The notes under the pieces: model-generated
Databases searched by the model: none
Seen by the model: the letters and a program-made list of their open reading frames with translations, nothing else
What the model was told of the DNA's origin: nothing
Program-made: the position numbers and the translations under genes
Source: Cunninghamia lanceolata
Taxonomy: Eukaryota; Streptophyta; Pinopsida; Cupressales; Cupressaceae
Length of the DNA stretch: 64,000 nt
Direction of reading: 5' to 3'
Assembly: GCA_027924645.1 (NCBI GenBank)
Contig: BSBN01000233.1
Span: 9,814,501 to 9,878,500, forward strand
Shown: one piece after another, positions 10,155-20,727 of the stretch
Layout: every line of letters starts with the position of its first letter
How positions within the stretch are numbered: position 1 is the first letter of the stretch

Positions 10155-11441
10155 TCAAGCCTGGAAGTAGTGTTTCAAATGCTGGCCATTAACTGGTAAT
10201 GGCACATCTTCTTCAGTCAAGGTCTTAAGTCTAAAGGTGTTATCTCCTATTATTTCTGAGATTTGTAATGGACCCAGCCATAATTTATCAAATTTTCCAT
10301 GGCTTCCTTTTTTTTCATGTGCTTTGTCCCAGCACAACACTAAGTCTGATATCCTAAATGTTTTGACTCTTGCCCTTTTGTCAAACCACCTCTTAACAAC
10401 GGCTTGGTGTTTGGCAAACTTCTCGAGGGCTTGACCTCTTTTCTCCTCTAGTTGTAACATTTGCACTATTCTGGCTTCCCTATGGTTATCAAAGCCTAGA
10501 TATTCATTGGCAAACTTCTAGGTTGGTATTCTCAGATTAACCGGAAGTATGGGATCAGTCCCATAAACTAAGTGATAAGGTGTGCTACCTAAAGCTGTTT
10601 TGAACTTGGTCCTGTCTACCCATAATGCATATCTTAATAGGGTATTCCACTCTCTAGGACTTTTGGCAATTAACCTCTTGATGATGTCTAATAAAATTTT
10701 GTTTGTTGATTCAGCCAGTCCATTACCTTGAGGGTAATAATTTGAAGAAAACCTTAGAATGATCCCATATTCAAATGCCCATTTAGAAAATTTTAAAGAA
10801 GAGAAAGTAGGGCCGTTATTACATACCAATGAATAGGGCATTCCAAACCTGGTGATAATGTTTTCTTCAAGGAACTTGATAACTACCTCAGTTGTGGAAA
10901 ACTTGTAGCAGGTGGCCTCAGTCCACCTTGTACAATAGTCTGTTACCGTCAATATAAATTTGTGTCCTACAGAAGATGGGGGATTGATGACTCCGATAAA
11001 ATCCAAGCCCCATTGTGCAAACGGTCTGGACTCGATCACAGGCTGCAGTGGATTGGCCAGATTTCTCCCTTTGTCTGCTGCAGTCTGACAGGTGTGGCAA
11101 CCTCTGATGTGACTCTTAGTATCTTTGAACATAGTGGGCCAGTAATAGCCCGCTCTCAGTATTTTGTGTGTTGTAGCTAAATGGGAACCATGACCGGTTC
11201 CGTACTTGTCATGTAGTTCTGTCAACACTCTATCAGCTTTAGTTCTGTTTATGCATCTCAGATAAATTCCATCATGGTTCTTCCTGAATAGAAGACCTCC
11301 TTGCACCATATAATGCTGTGCCTTAATCTTCAAAGCTCTCCTCTGAGAAGCCTTCATCTTGCTTGGTTACTTTCCAGCTATCAGGAAGGTGTTTAAATCA
11401 TCGTACCAGCCTGATGCGTCTTGGGAATTCAATACATATTG
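10155..11441 (-). pseudogene. Element B integrase with mutated active site
   Basis: The zinc-binding N-terminus (ELHDKYGTGHGSH, then CHTCQ) and the catalytic core are easy to see. The first Asp lies in GLDFIGVI and the Glu in GLAESTNK. The second Asp is replaced: the usual SDNG reads CNNG, with AAT at 10818-10820, so the enzyme would be inactive. Element C keeps SDNG. The C-terminal part (10155-10517) shows the conserved WIGP-like region as KLWLGPLQISEI. Stops interrupt one frame at 11442-11444 (TAG), 11367-11369 (TAA) and 10518-10520 (TAG). The protein ends at the TAA-type stop at 10155. Confidence 0.9.
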
Positions 11442-11774
11442 CTATTTTATCAGATTTGGATCCATGTTTGCTATTGTCTGCACCAGCGCCTGCCCTCTGA
11501 CCAGCTTTGCGGGAATGATCTCCATGTCGAATTCTTGCAGTGTGGTGATCCATTTGGCTCTTTTTTCTCCAGACTCGTTTTGCATCAGCAACATTTTTAC
11601 TGCTACGTCTGGTACTATGGCTTTAATCTGGCTGCGCAGAATGTAGTGTCTAAATTTTTTCACAGCCTTCACTAATGTGAATGCCTGTCTTTCGATATCT
11701 AGATATCTCAGCTGTGCATCCTTCAGAGGCGCACTCATAAATGCTATGGGCCTCTCTTCATTATTTTCACCTTT
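11442..11774 (-). pseudogene. Element B gypsy-type RNase H (degenerate catalytic site)
   Basis: This is the connection/RNase H domain after RT. The conserved Glu is present in YLDIERQAF and the fold-typical KKFRHYIL is clear. The first catalytic Asp, normally in a VDAS-like motif, is replaced: the stretch reads YSFASSHSVAAAL. Tat elements are known to carry a second, archaeal-type RNase H that may take over catalysis. Here the second domain (about 13250-13610) has all its acidic residues. A TAG at 11775-11777 separates this part from RT. Confidence 0.8.
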
Positions 11775-14700
11775 CTATGTCAAGGCAGCAGCGACAGAAT
11801 GAGAAGATGCAAAGGAGTAGATGTAAAACGGGCTTGTGTAGTCTGGACTTGCCAATACAGGGGCATTAGAAATTGCCTCCTTGATATCTTCAAATGCGGC
11901 TTTGGCCACTGGCATCCATTCCATCTGTGCATCTTTCTTTAACATGGCATTTAATGGCTGCACAATCTCTACAAAACCTGTTATAAACTTCCGAACAAAG
12001 TTAATTTTACCAAAAAATGATTTCAATTCTTTCCTACTGTTTGGTATTTGCAAATTTTTTATGGATTCTATTCTATCCGGATCAATTAAAATTCCATTTT
12101 CAGAAATGACATGGCCTAATAATTTACCTTCAGTTACGCCAAATATACATTTCTTAGGATTAAGAGAAATCCCATACCTTTCACATCGCTGGAGTACTTT
12201 TCTGAGGTCTTCAGCGTGGGTGGATGCATCCTTGGAATACACAGTCAAATCATCCATATACACAACAATGCATTTACCTGATAATCCACGGAATGCAACG
12301 TCCATGGCCCTCTGAAAAGTGGCACCTGCATTAATCAGACCAAAAGGCATTCTTCTATACGCATAATTTCCCCATTTGCAAGTGAAGGTGGTTTTTAGTC
12401 TATCTTCTCTGTCAATTAAAACCTGGTTATAACCTAAAAAACCATCTAAAAAAGACATCATCTTTGCGCCATTTACCGCTTGCAGTACTTCGTCTATTGG
12501 GGGCAAAGGATAATTATCTTTTTCAGATGCCTTGTTTAAATTTCTAAAGTCTACGCACAACCTGATGTCTCCGTTTTTCTTCCTCACTGGTACTAAGTTA
12601 GCTACCCAGACAGAATGTCTGACTGGGAAAATTATTCCAGCGGACAGTAATTTTTTAACTTCCTCAAAGATTAAAGGCTCTAGAATGGCATTTACAGGCC
12701 TCTGTTTCTGCCTAAATGGTTTGACTTCTTTTCTTAAAGGTATTACGTGAGTTATGATGGACTCATCAAATGTTTTCAAGTCTTCATAAGTCCATGCTAT
12801 GACATGTTTATATTTTTTCAGAACGTCCAGAACCTCTTTTCTGATTTTCTCAGAGCAAGCTTTCCCAATTAGTACATTTTGTGGATTTAGCTCAGTCCCT
12901 AAGTTATGTAAATCACACTTACCCCCTTCTATTTTGGGTAAGTCTTTCTGTCTTATTATTCCGTCGAAGTCAAAGATGTGTTCTAATTCAATTACTCCTT
13001 TTGGTAAGAAGTTGCTCTTTAAGTTGATCATATCTTCTTCGTCCCATGTTACTTCAGGCCTTTCTTGTTCATCAATGATTTGGGCCTCAAATGCCTCATT
13101 ACAAGTCAGAAAATTAATAATTTGCTGATCCTCTCCAAATACCTGAAAGTGTGTAACGTTGTCTGGTATACTAGGCACGTTAACTAGCTCAACAGCAAAT
13201 CGTCTTAATCTTGACAGTGCCAATGGTTCTAATGTACTAGCAGCAACTGCTAACGCATCTGGCCTGTGGTTCAGCTCTCTAGGAATGTGCTCTATGTTAA
13301 AAGCATCAAATGAATCCATTAAACCCCATACTCTATGTCTGTAACTAATCATTTTCTTATAATAGCAGGCATATAGTTTCCTCACTTGTCTGACTACTAG
13401 TTCAGAGTCTGAAAATACTCTGATGGTTTTTACCCCTTTCTTGATGGCCATGACAAGTCCTAAAATTAGGGCCTCATATTCAGCAATATTGTTAGTGCAG
13501 AAAAATTGTAATCTATATGCTACCAAATGAGATTTACCTTGAGGATTTATGAGTTCAATACCCGCACCTGCGCCCTGTTTTGATTTGGACCCATCACATT
13601 TTAATGTCCACATGCCATCTTTACTTTTCTGATCTTTTACCTTGGCATACTTTGTCTCTTTTATTGCCTGTGGGGTGTTATCTTGTTTATTCATGGGTTT
13701 TTCCGTTTGGTTATCTTGCATATGTGTGTTTGTAGTTTGCAACTCAGAAAGATAACTACCCTCGTCCTCTATTTCTTTTCCTAAATCTGGAATCAAAGCA
13801 TCTATATTATCCTGAACATATCTTTGTGCTGGATCAGGATTCTCATTTTTCTCTTGTGATTCTACCCTCCCTATGCACTTTTTGTATTCATATTCAATGA
13901 TGTCTTTGCATATTTCACAATTCTCCTCAGAATGTTGCCTATCATGGACTCTACACCTATTTTTATATAACTTACATTGGACTGGGAGATTGTGTGTAAC
14001 ACACTCTTCCACCTCTCGTCTAATGGCACGACCAAATTTGTCTATTGCATTGTTTTCTTCATCTGAAGAATTTCCGTCAGACTCAATGAATAGTGTTGTT
14101 CTATTGCTGACACACTTCTTTCTAATGTTTAACATCATAATCTCTTCAATCTGCATCCCATTGTTGGTAATTCTATAGACACCTGGTTCAACAACAGCAT
14201 ATAATATTTCATTAGTTCGATTATACTCTGTTATCATATGTTTCATTCTAGGCTCTGCCCCTATTCTGATCTGGTTTGGGATGCCTCTCCATGGTAACCA
14301 CATGTGTGAAAAGTCAGTAGCCATATATCCGTTTAATGTCTTGGACCAATCCCTACTTAGCAACATTCCATAATTTACGGGTATATCCACTACTTGAATG
14401 TCAATGATTTTGCTTACCCTAGGGTCTGAAGCTAATTGCACTTGTATGTTCATGAGTTCTCCTATCACGCTAACCTCGGTCTTATCTAATTGCGTGACAA
14501 CCTTGGCAGATTTGGTGGGAGTCAGCCCGAGAGTTTTACATATTCCTAAGGGCATTACGTTGGCTGAAGCACCAGAATCTACCATGCAATTGTGTATATT
14601 CTTCCCACACAACCTAACAGTTAACAAGAAAGGTTGAGTATCCCTCTTATCCGCATGTATTACTACATTTGTATTGGAAGGCTGCTCAACTTTCTTACCT

Positions 14701-14924
14701 TTCTCCTTAGGTGGTGAATCACTATTAGGAACAGTTATATCAGCAGACACCTTGTTTGTTATGGATGTATCCAGGGATTTTAAAAAAGCATTTCTGATCC
14801 CTAGGGTCTTCAATAATTCATTTAGAGGTATGCTGACCTTAATTTTCTTTATTTCCTCTGATAAGTAATTCATTAATCTTGTTGTCTCCATTGCTTCTAT
14901 CTTACTTGTTTGATCCTTTTGCAC
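11775..14924 (-). CDS. Element B pol: protease, archaeal-type RNase H, reverse transcriptase
   Basis: This is a long open frame of 1,049 codons. Protease lies at about residues 90-220, with active site DSGASANVMPLG. Residues about 315-350 hold a Cys/His cluster (CKLYKNRCRVHD, then H and CEIC). An archaeal-type RNase H lies at about 435-565, with D in CDGSKS, E in AEYEAL, D in FSDSELV and D in RPDALA. RT spans about 690-960, with VVYMDDLTVYSKD at about 890. The frame is open upstream to a TAG at 14985-14987 that separates it from gag, and ends at a TAG at 11775-11777 just before the gypsy RNase H. Placing the extra RNase H before RT is unusual by my knowledge of angiosperm Tat elements. The first ATG in this frame is used as a nominal start; the real protein is cut from a gag-pol precursor. 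Confidence 0.88.
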   Translation of the reverse strand: MQKDQTSKIEAMETTRLMNYLSEEIKKIKVSIPLNELLKTLGIRNAFLKSLDTSITNKVSADITVPNSDSPPKEKGKKVEQPSNTNVVIHADKRDTQPFLLTVRLCGKNIHNCMVDSGASANVMPLGICKTLGLTPTKSAKVVTQLDKTEVSVIGELMNIQVQLASDPRVSKIIDIQVVDIPVNYGMLLSRDWSKTLNGYMATDFSHMWLPWRGIPNQIRIGAEPRMKHMITEYNRTNEILYAVVEPGVYRITNNGMQIEEIMMLNIRKKCVSNRTTLFIESDGNSSDEENNAIDKFGRAIRREVEECVTHNLPVQCKLYKNRCRVHDRQHSEENCEICKDIIEYEYKKCIGRVESQEKNENPDPAQRYVQDNIDALIPDLGKEIEDEGSYLSELQTTNTHMQDNQTEKPMNKQDNTPQAIKETKYAKVKDQKSKDGMWTLKCDGSKSKQGAGAGIELINPQGKSHLVAYRLQFFCTNNIAEYEALILGLVMAIKKGVKTIRVFSDSELVVRQVRKLYACYYKKMISYRHRVWGLMDSFDAFNIEHIPRELNHRPDALAVAASTLEPLALSRLRRFAVELVNVPSIPDNVTHFQVFGEDQQIINFLTCNEAFEAQIIDEQERPEVTWDEEDMINLKSNFLPKGVIELEHIFDFDGIIRQKDLPKIEGGKCDLHNLGTELNPQNVLIGKACSEKIRKEVLDVLKKYKHVIAWTYEDLKTFDESIITHVIPLRKEVKPFRQKQRPVNAILEPLIFEEVKKLLSAGIIFPVRHSVWVANLVPVRKKNGDIRLCVDFRNLNKASEKDNYPLPPIDEVLQAVNGAKMMSFLDGFLGYNQVLIDREDRLKTTFTCKWGNYAYRRMPFGLINAGATFQRAMDVAFRGLSGKCIVVYMDDLTVYSKDASTHAEDLRKVLQRCERYGISLNPKKCIFGVTEGKLLGHVISENGILIDPDRIESIKNLQIPNSRKELKSFFGKINFVRKFITGFVEIVQPLNAMLKKDAQMEWMPVAKAAFEDIKEAISNAPVLASPDYTSPFYIYSFASSHSVAAALT

Positions 14925-14984
14925 TGTTGTTCCATTATTTGTGTGCTGACTAGCTTTAAGTATGGCAGGATTGTTGCTAGCATT

Positions 14985-16960
14985 CTAATCTGGGGGTGTA
15001 TTGATGTTATTCGGAGGAGTGGAAGTGGTGAAAGGTCCTCCCGGCCTAGGGTTGTTCCTCAAATTGTAGGTGTGGCTTTTATTTGTCTGTTGAAAGGCCT
15101 GTACCTCTTCTGTTTCATTTAATATCTCATTTTCAGATTCAAAAGGAAACTGAAAAGCATTTAACACAAAGGCTGATTCAGGATAAAGACTTTCACAACA
15201 GTACGGTTCATCTTCTAGCAATTCATCCTCTTTCTCTTCTGCAGTTGCAAAGGTAAACATTTCTAAGACTAATGATGTGTCATATTCTGAGGGTACTACC
15301 TCATTACCCTTAGGAATGAGAAATTCAGAGGTAGGAGGCTGTACATCTACGTTGAAAATACTAGCTGCCAAGTGGAACTGTGGACAGTCGTGCTCAGCAT
15401 GGGCATTGGTATTGTGAAATCTGCACCAATTTTTGGGTGCTGTATTGGCCATTTGTATGCTAGTTGTTTGTTTTGCACCATGATTATCTGTATTCTCAAA
15501 AGGAGAAGCCAGAGTGCCGTTGTTGGGCCCAGTGTTCCATGTCTTGGGTGGCCTAGGTTGATTCTGATTTTTGTTATTATTGCCCCAGGTCCTATTATCT
15601 ATCACTGGCCCCCTATTTTGCATTGGTAGCCCCTGACTGGGGCCTTGATGCTGATTGTAGCTTTGGTTCTGATTGTACTGCTGATTTTGGTTGAGACTAT
15701 AGTTCTGATTTTGGCCTTGGTTGTGATTTTGATGTGGATTGTAGTTCTGGTTGCTTCTTCCATAGAGGTTCTCATTTCTTAACTGTGTCACTTCGGTTGT
15801 TAATCTTTTCAAATGTGCAGTAATCTCTTTGATTTCTTCCCTATCCTCTTGTGCTTTTGCCACAGTTACATCCCTAGGAAGTTGGAAGAAAGGCTGACTG
15901 TTATTTTGACTGTTATTGGGAGTACTAGCCGTGTAAGGAGTTATAGCTTGGATTGGAGTAGGATTATACACAGGTGTGTAAGAAGGAACCGGATTTACTA
16001 GTGGAGCATGCTGTACAGGGACTCCGTTCCATGGGTGTGCTTGATTCTGCACCCCAAAATTTCCTCCATTGACAAATGGACTATAAGTTGTATGTCTCAT
16101 TTCTTGGTTCACTGAGGCTGCCTCTTTATAGGCTTTGCATATTGAATCTATGTCAGGTTTCCTTTTGACAAACATGGCAGTTAAAGGATCCAAAGCAGCA
16201 TAGTACATAGCCAACAAGGGAGCATCATCTATGGTATAAGGGGCTACCAGCCTAGAATAGGCCTTTTGAAATCTGTCATTGAAATTATCAATTAGCTCTC
16301 CCTCACCTCGTTTTATAGCAGCCAATTTATGATACAAAGCGCAAGGGTCAATGGGTCCTCTAAATCTTGACAGAAATGCTTCTTCCATAAGTGCCTAGGA
16401 AGAAATGTAACCATTGGGTAAGTTTACGTACCAGCTAGAGGCCTGCTCATTAAAGGTGTAAGGAAACAATCTACACACAACATCCTCGTGCTCTAACATA
16501 GCCCTAAAACATGCTTCCTTAAATATTCTAATATGATCTTCTGGGTCTTGATGCAACTGGTATTTGGGACATATCTTTTCCAGATTTTTTGGCATGTCAT
16601 GATAATCATTGAAGAATATGGGAGAATTGACATCGAAATAAGCCATTGCAGGTGTTTGAGCTTGATTTGAACCTGTAGGGATACCTGGATTGATTGGTGG
16701 ATTAGGATTTAGAGGAGGATTGAGACCTCCAGGAGTGCCTGAACCAAGATTTAAAGATCTGAACAGCGATCTATCAGGACTTACAATACTACAGATGTTA
16801 AAAGGTGACCCAGGAGGTGTTCCAGATGAACTTCCCGCTTGCGATATTTTTGGATTCCAAATTAAAGGGCTTTTACTTCACCTTGTATCAGGCAGTTGCA
16901 CAAATATATCTCCTGAACTGGACCTAGACCTAGTCACCCTATTACTGTCGTTAGCCAGTT
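14985..16960 (-). pseudogene. Element B gag (capsid) with premature stops
   Basis: This capsid-like protein packages the element RNA. The retrotransposon gag core runs from about 16646 to 16000 (FPYTFNEQASSWYVNLP, then FLSRFRGPIDPCALYHKL). A long Asn/Gln/Tyr-rich linker at about 15540-15760 follows, built of repeats such as NQNYN and NQHQ. A His/Cys motif CRFHNTNAHAEHDCPQF lies near 15380-15430. The frame continues upstream of the ATG at 16646 to about 16960, across a TGA near 16880, as a Ser/Pro-rich leader. A TAG at 16395-16397 splits the core; TGG is the likely ancestor. gag and pol share one frame, separated by the TAG at 14985-14987. Confidence 0.85.
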
Positions 16961-16990
16961 TGAAATGAAACCTAACTCAGGAAGGCCCTC

Positions 16991-17002
16991 CTTCTAGCGC
17001 CA
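16991..17002 (-). other. Element B primer binding site (candidate)
   Basis: Six bases inside the 5' LTR, the sense strand reads TGGCGCTAGAAG. A start with TGGCGC fits the non-initiator-Met tRNA primers used by Tat/Athila elements. I cannot name the tRNA from the sequence alone. Confidence 0.45.
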
Positions 17003-17008
17003 GAAAAC

Positions 17009-20000
17009 TGTTGATGATCGTTTTGATGCAATCATAACAATAAGTTAAAATTCACATGAAATGAACTGAAACTATACTTGAAAGATAAGAAGGAATCATT
17101 TGAGATTCAACTAATCCCAAGTCTACAATGGTTCGGTTGGTCAAGTTCAGTTGGTCAATGTGAAGCTGTAATGTTCAAGGGGCCTTACGTAGTTTAGGTT
17201 TGTTTGGTGGTTTACTGGACTAAGAATATGCAAAAAGGTCATAGATTTCAACAGGTATTCTGTTCATTTGCATAAAAGTGATACTGTGCTGCAAGTTTCA
17301 GAGGGTTTTCTTGAATTTTTTGCAGCTTTCTTCTTTATCTATTTATGAAAACTGTCTACTTATGGCTCTGTTATACATGCTTCTTCAAATTTGAGACAAT
17401 TTCCTTTAGATTTCTACGTTTTCAGCTAAATACTTCAGATGGGTTGGGAAAAGTTAGAAAGATCTAATCTACACCTCATTTAATCTACCAAAGGATCTAA
17501 TTGTTTCTGTTATGCACTATGTAAATACCACAGTAATTTGATCAAATCCACAGTAAAAACCCTAAATGTAAGTTCTGAGCATTTTCACAAACATACATTT
17601 AAAATTGCAAGCTCTCAAAGAAGATATTTCAAAACACAAAGAAGAGCAGGAGAACACTTAGAAGATAGATGCATAACTCCAGATTCTATTGTATTAGAAA
17701 CGAACAGTCATACATGATTTACAATGTAGGAATGACTCTTAGTTTCATTGATCATACTACAGAGAACTTACTAGCTTTACAGATACAGTAAGGCAGCCAG
17801 ACATTCCACGCGCACCTTACTGCAGACAAACAGGTGACCTCCTTCTTCTACACTAAACTATGCTAACTTGTTGTATGCTTCTAAAAGAAAAATTCTGTTG
17901 TAGCCACTGTTGTTTTCCTAAAATCCCTGTTTTAAAGTATTACAGTGTAGAGAGGCACAATATAAAGACACTCTGATTGTCCTCACTACAGCAAAAACCT
18001 AACTGAACCCTTGGTTCAAACCCTTGGTTACAGCAATAAATATAGGTGAACCAGCTCTCAAAACTATCTCTGAGCAGTGTCAAATCTGGGTGAAATATTG
18101 CCCCTTTTGAGAAGTTCCGGCAGCTGGGTAATAACTTCTGTTTGTCTGTTGCAATAATACCTTCAGCTGCAACCTTGTTCTTTACTTGAATGGCCTTGAC
18201 TTTTCGCACTTCATCCTTATCTTCTTGCTTTTGAGATCAGATTTCCTTCCTCCATGAGGTCACTGTGTTGACTTTCCAGCTGCTTCCTCAACTGCAAGCC
18301 TGCAAGACAAGACAAGCAATAAGTATTTCATTTATCACATAAACAGCATGAAATTAAAATAACCATTTAAATCTAGGTGACTGCGCAAGATTGTGGAAAT
18401 CAGATCCAGAATACTCTCAAAACGCGTCCAAAATGCGTTCAGACTGCTCAAAATTCATCTGGTCAACTATCGCTGACCGGGAAAATGCCACAGGCGCCCA
18501 AAAAAACACTTTAAAATTCCACCGCTTCATTTCCCGCCCATCGGCATGACTATCGCTATCGGCGTGTCAAAAAAAACATGTTGGCCGACATTCACTTCAT
18601 CATCATGATATTCTGGAAATATGATGCTCTCCCTCCTGAAGGTCCAGATGACGTCATCATGATATTTCGCTTCTGCATATTGGAGAAAAGAACAACATCA
18701 TCATCATCATCATGTTGAAGAAGAATAGGAGGATATGAATATGATCATGCTGCCGAGGAAAGGAAAATGATGGTGACGTCATCATGATATTCGGGCTTCA
18801 TTGAAATGCTAAGGATGATGTCATCATCATTTTCAGTTAAGATCAGGGGATAATTGTGATATCGGGTCACCTAAGGAGCATGATCAGGATGATGAATGTA
18901 ATATGACCCCTTTTGCGGCCAAGGTAACCCTCTCGAAAGATCAGGATGATGAAGATCATCAGGATATTTGCTTTTGTCGAACTTAGAATAAGACGTCATC
19001 ATGATATTCGGGAACCGGATCGTGCTTTGGAAAATATCCTGCCGAAGGGAAAATGTGATGATGAGGATCATCATCATCAGGATATTTGCTTCTTCGTTTA
19101 TCAGATCGGGATGACGTCATCATGATATTCAGAGCCTTCGTTAAACTTAGAACATGACGTCATCATGATATTCGGGAACCAGATCGTGCTTTGGAAAATA
19201 TCTTGCCGAAGGGAAAATGTGATGATGAGGATCATCATCATCAGGATATTTGCTTCTTCGTTTATCAGATCGGGATGATGTCATCATGATATTTAGAGCC
19301 TTCGTTAAACTTAGAACATGACGTCATCATGATATTCGGAGCCTTCGTTAAACTTAGAACATGACGTCATCATGATATTTCGCTAACCAGATCATGTTTT
19401 AGAAAATATCCTGCCGAAGGGAAAATGTGATGATGAGGATCATCATCATCAGGATATTTTCAAAAGGTCTTACTTCATCGGCAGGAGGACTTTACGAAAT
19501 GTCAGGTGGACAAACAAGATCATGATGATCTTGACAACAGGATAGGATAAAAATATGATGATCCTCCTCATCGAATTATCATGATGATGTCATCATCATA
19601 TTTCGTTTTCGGAGCATGAAGATGAGTTGAGGTCATCATGATATTTGCGCTAGGGTGATATTGTAAAATATGATCATGCTGTTGAGGAATGCAATATCGA
19701 CTTCTTCTTCAAAAGATAGGGTGATCATCATGATCATGCAAAAGGAAATCAGGAGGATATGAATATGATGATCCTCTTCATCGAATTATCATGATGATGT
19801 CTCCATCACTTAGCGAATTTCAGCGAATGACCCTCGTGAAAGATCAGGATGACGATCATGATTATGCAAAAGGAAATCAGGAGGATATGAAGTCGTCATC
19901 ATCATCTTTAGCGAAGTTTAGCAAATATCATGATGATGACCCTCCGATAGGATTTTAACATGCGCATGCAAATATGCCGAAGGTGGATTTTCTAAGTCAG

Positions 20001-20722
20001 GGTGATCTTATAATATCATCATGATATTATAAGATTTAGGCGATGCAAAAAAATATCATGATGATGCTCGCAATACAAAGACCGCTCGACGGGGAAACTT
20101 ACCGTGACTTAAAGTTGATGTCATCATGATATTTGAACCTCAGGATATTATCGGGGGGGGGGGGGTTCAAATATGATGATGATGTCCTTGATACAGCAAA
20201 ACCGAGTTTATAAAATATGACCCTCCTAAAAAATCATGATGCTCACGATGCGCATAAGGCCTTTTGACAGGTAAAGGGTACTACCACCTAAGATTGACGT
20301 CCGGATATTGCGACTGCATGATTTTTATCGGGTGATAGACCAAGATCATGATGACCTTGACAACATGACTTAGGATATAAAAATATGATGATCCTCCTGC
20401 GAATATCAGGTTTGACCAAAACTTTGACCGTGCATAACTTTCACATATGGACAAATTTTCAAGTGAAGTAAAAGGCAAACCTGCATGGAATTTCAAGCTC
20501 TTTCTAAATATGTGGTCACAGAAACAAAATATGAACTTTGACAAACTGACCTCATGATGATGACCTACCTCATCCAATATCATGATGATGATGCACCTGA
20601 CCTTCATTTTTACCAAACCGCCAGAAAGCAGACAAACACAAGCAGAAGCAAAAGGCAAAACATCAGCAGGGGTCCCCATTTTGCTAAGGAGCATAATGGG
20701 GCGTGTTGTGAACATCACAACA
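17009..20722 (-). repeat. Element B 5' LTR (3714 bp)
   Basis: This copy is nearly identical to 5434-9146, with scattered differences that are mostly transitions. It keeps six perfect TGACGTCA boxes (18649, 18774, 19112, 19155, 19319, 19362). Three others now read TGATGTCA (18816, 19276, 19585), as expected from loss of a methylated CpG. The G run at about 20153-20165 is 13 long, against nine in the partner LTR. Confidence 0.93.
17940..18209 (-). pseudogene. Short reading frame inside LTR B
   Basis: An 89-codon frame (starting MRKVKAIQVKNK, ending CLSTL) lies in the sense direction of the 5' LTR. The same stretch in the other LTR (about 6370-6640) is interrupted by a stop. Just upstream is a splice-acceptor-like TTGTCTTGTCTTGCAG and a coil-like coding stretch. 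It could be the remnant of a longer LTR-encoded frame like the one in element C, but I see no shared motif with that frame. It may also be chance. Confidence 0.25.
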
Positions 20723-20727
20723 AGTTT
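20723..20727. repeat. Target site duplication of element B (right)
   Basis: The bases agttt match 5429-5433 exactly. The A gag frame resumes immediately after it. Confidence 0.92.

Larger units (their letters stand above)
5434..20722 (-). mobile_element. Element B: Tat-type Ty3/gypsy retrotransposon with 3.7 kb LTRs
   Basis: This is a full-length 15.3 kb element in minus orientation. It has a 5' LTR at 17009-20722, a PBS candidate at 16991-17002, gag from about 16960 to 14985, pol from 14924 to 10155, an 800-bp 3' untranslated region with twin hairpins, and a 3' LTR at 5434-9146. The pol order is protease, a second RNase H of the archaeal type, RT, the normal gypsy RNase H, integrase. All coding parts share one frame, broken by a few stops. 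The two LTRs (3713 and 3714 bp) are nearly identical, so B inserted more recently than A. The long LTRs and extra RNase H point to the Tat clade. Confidence 0.92.
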
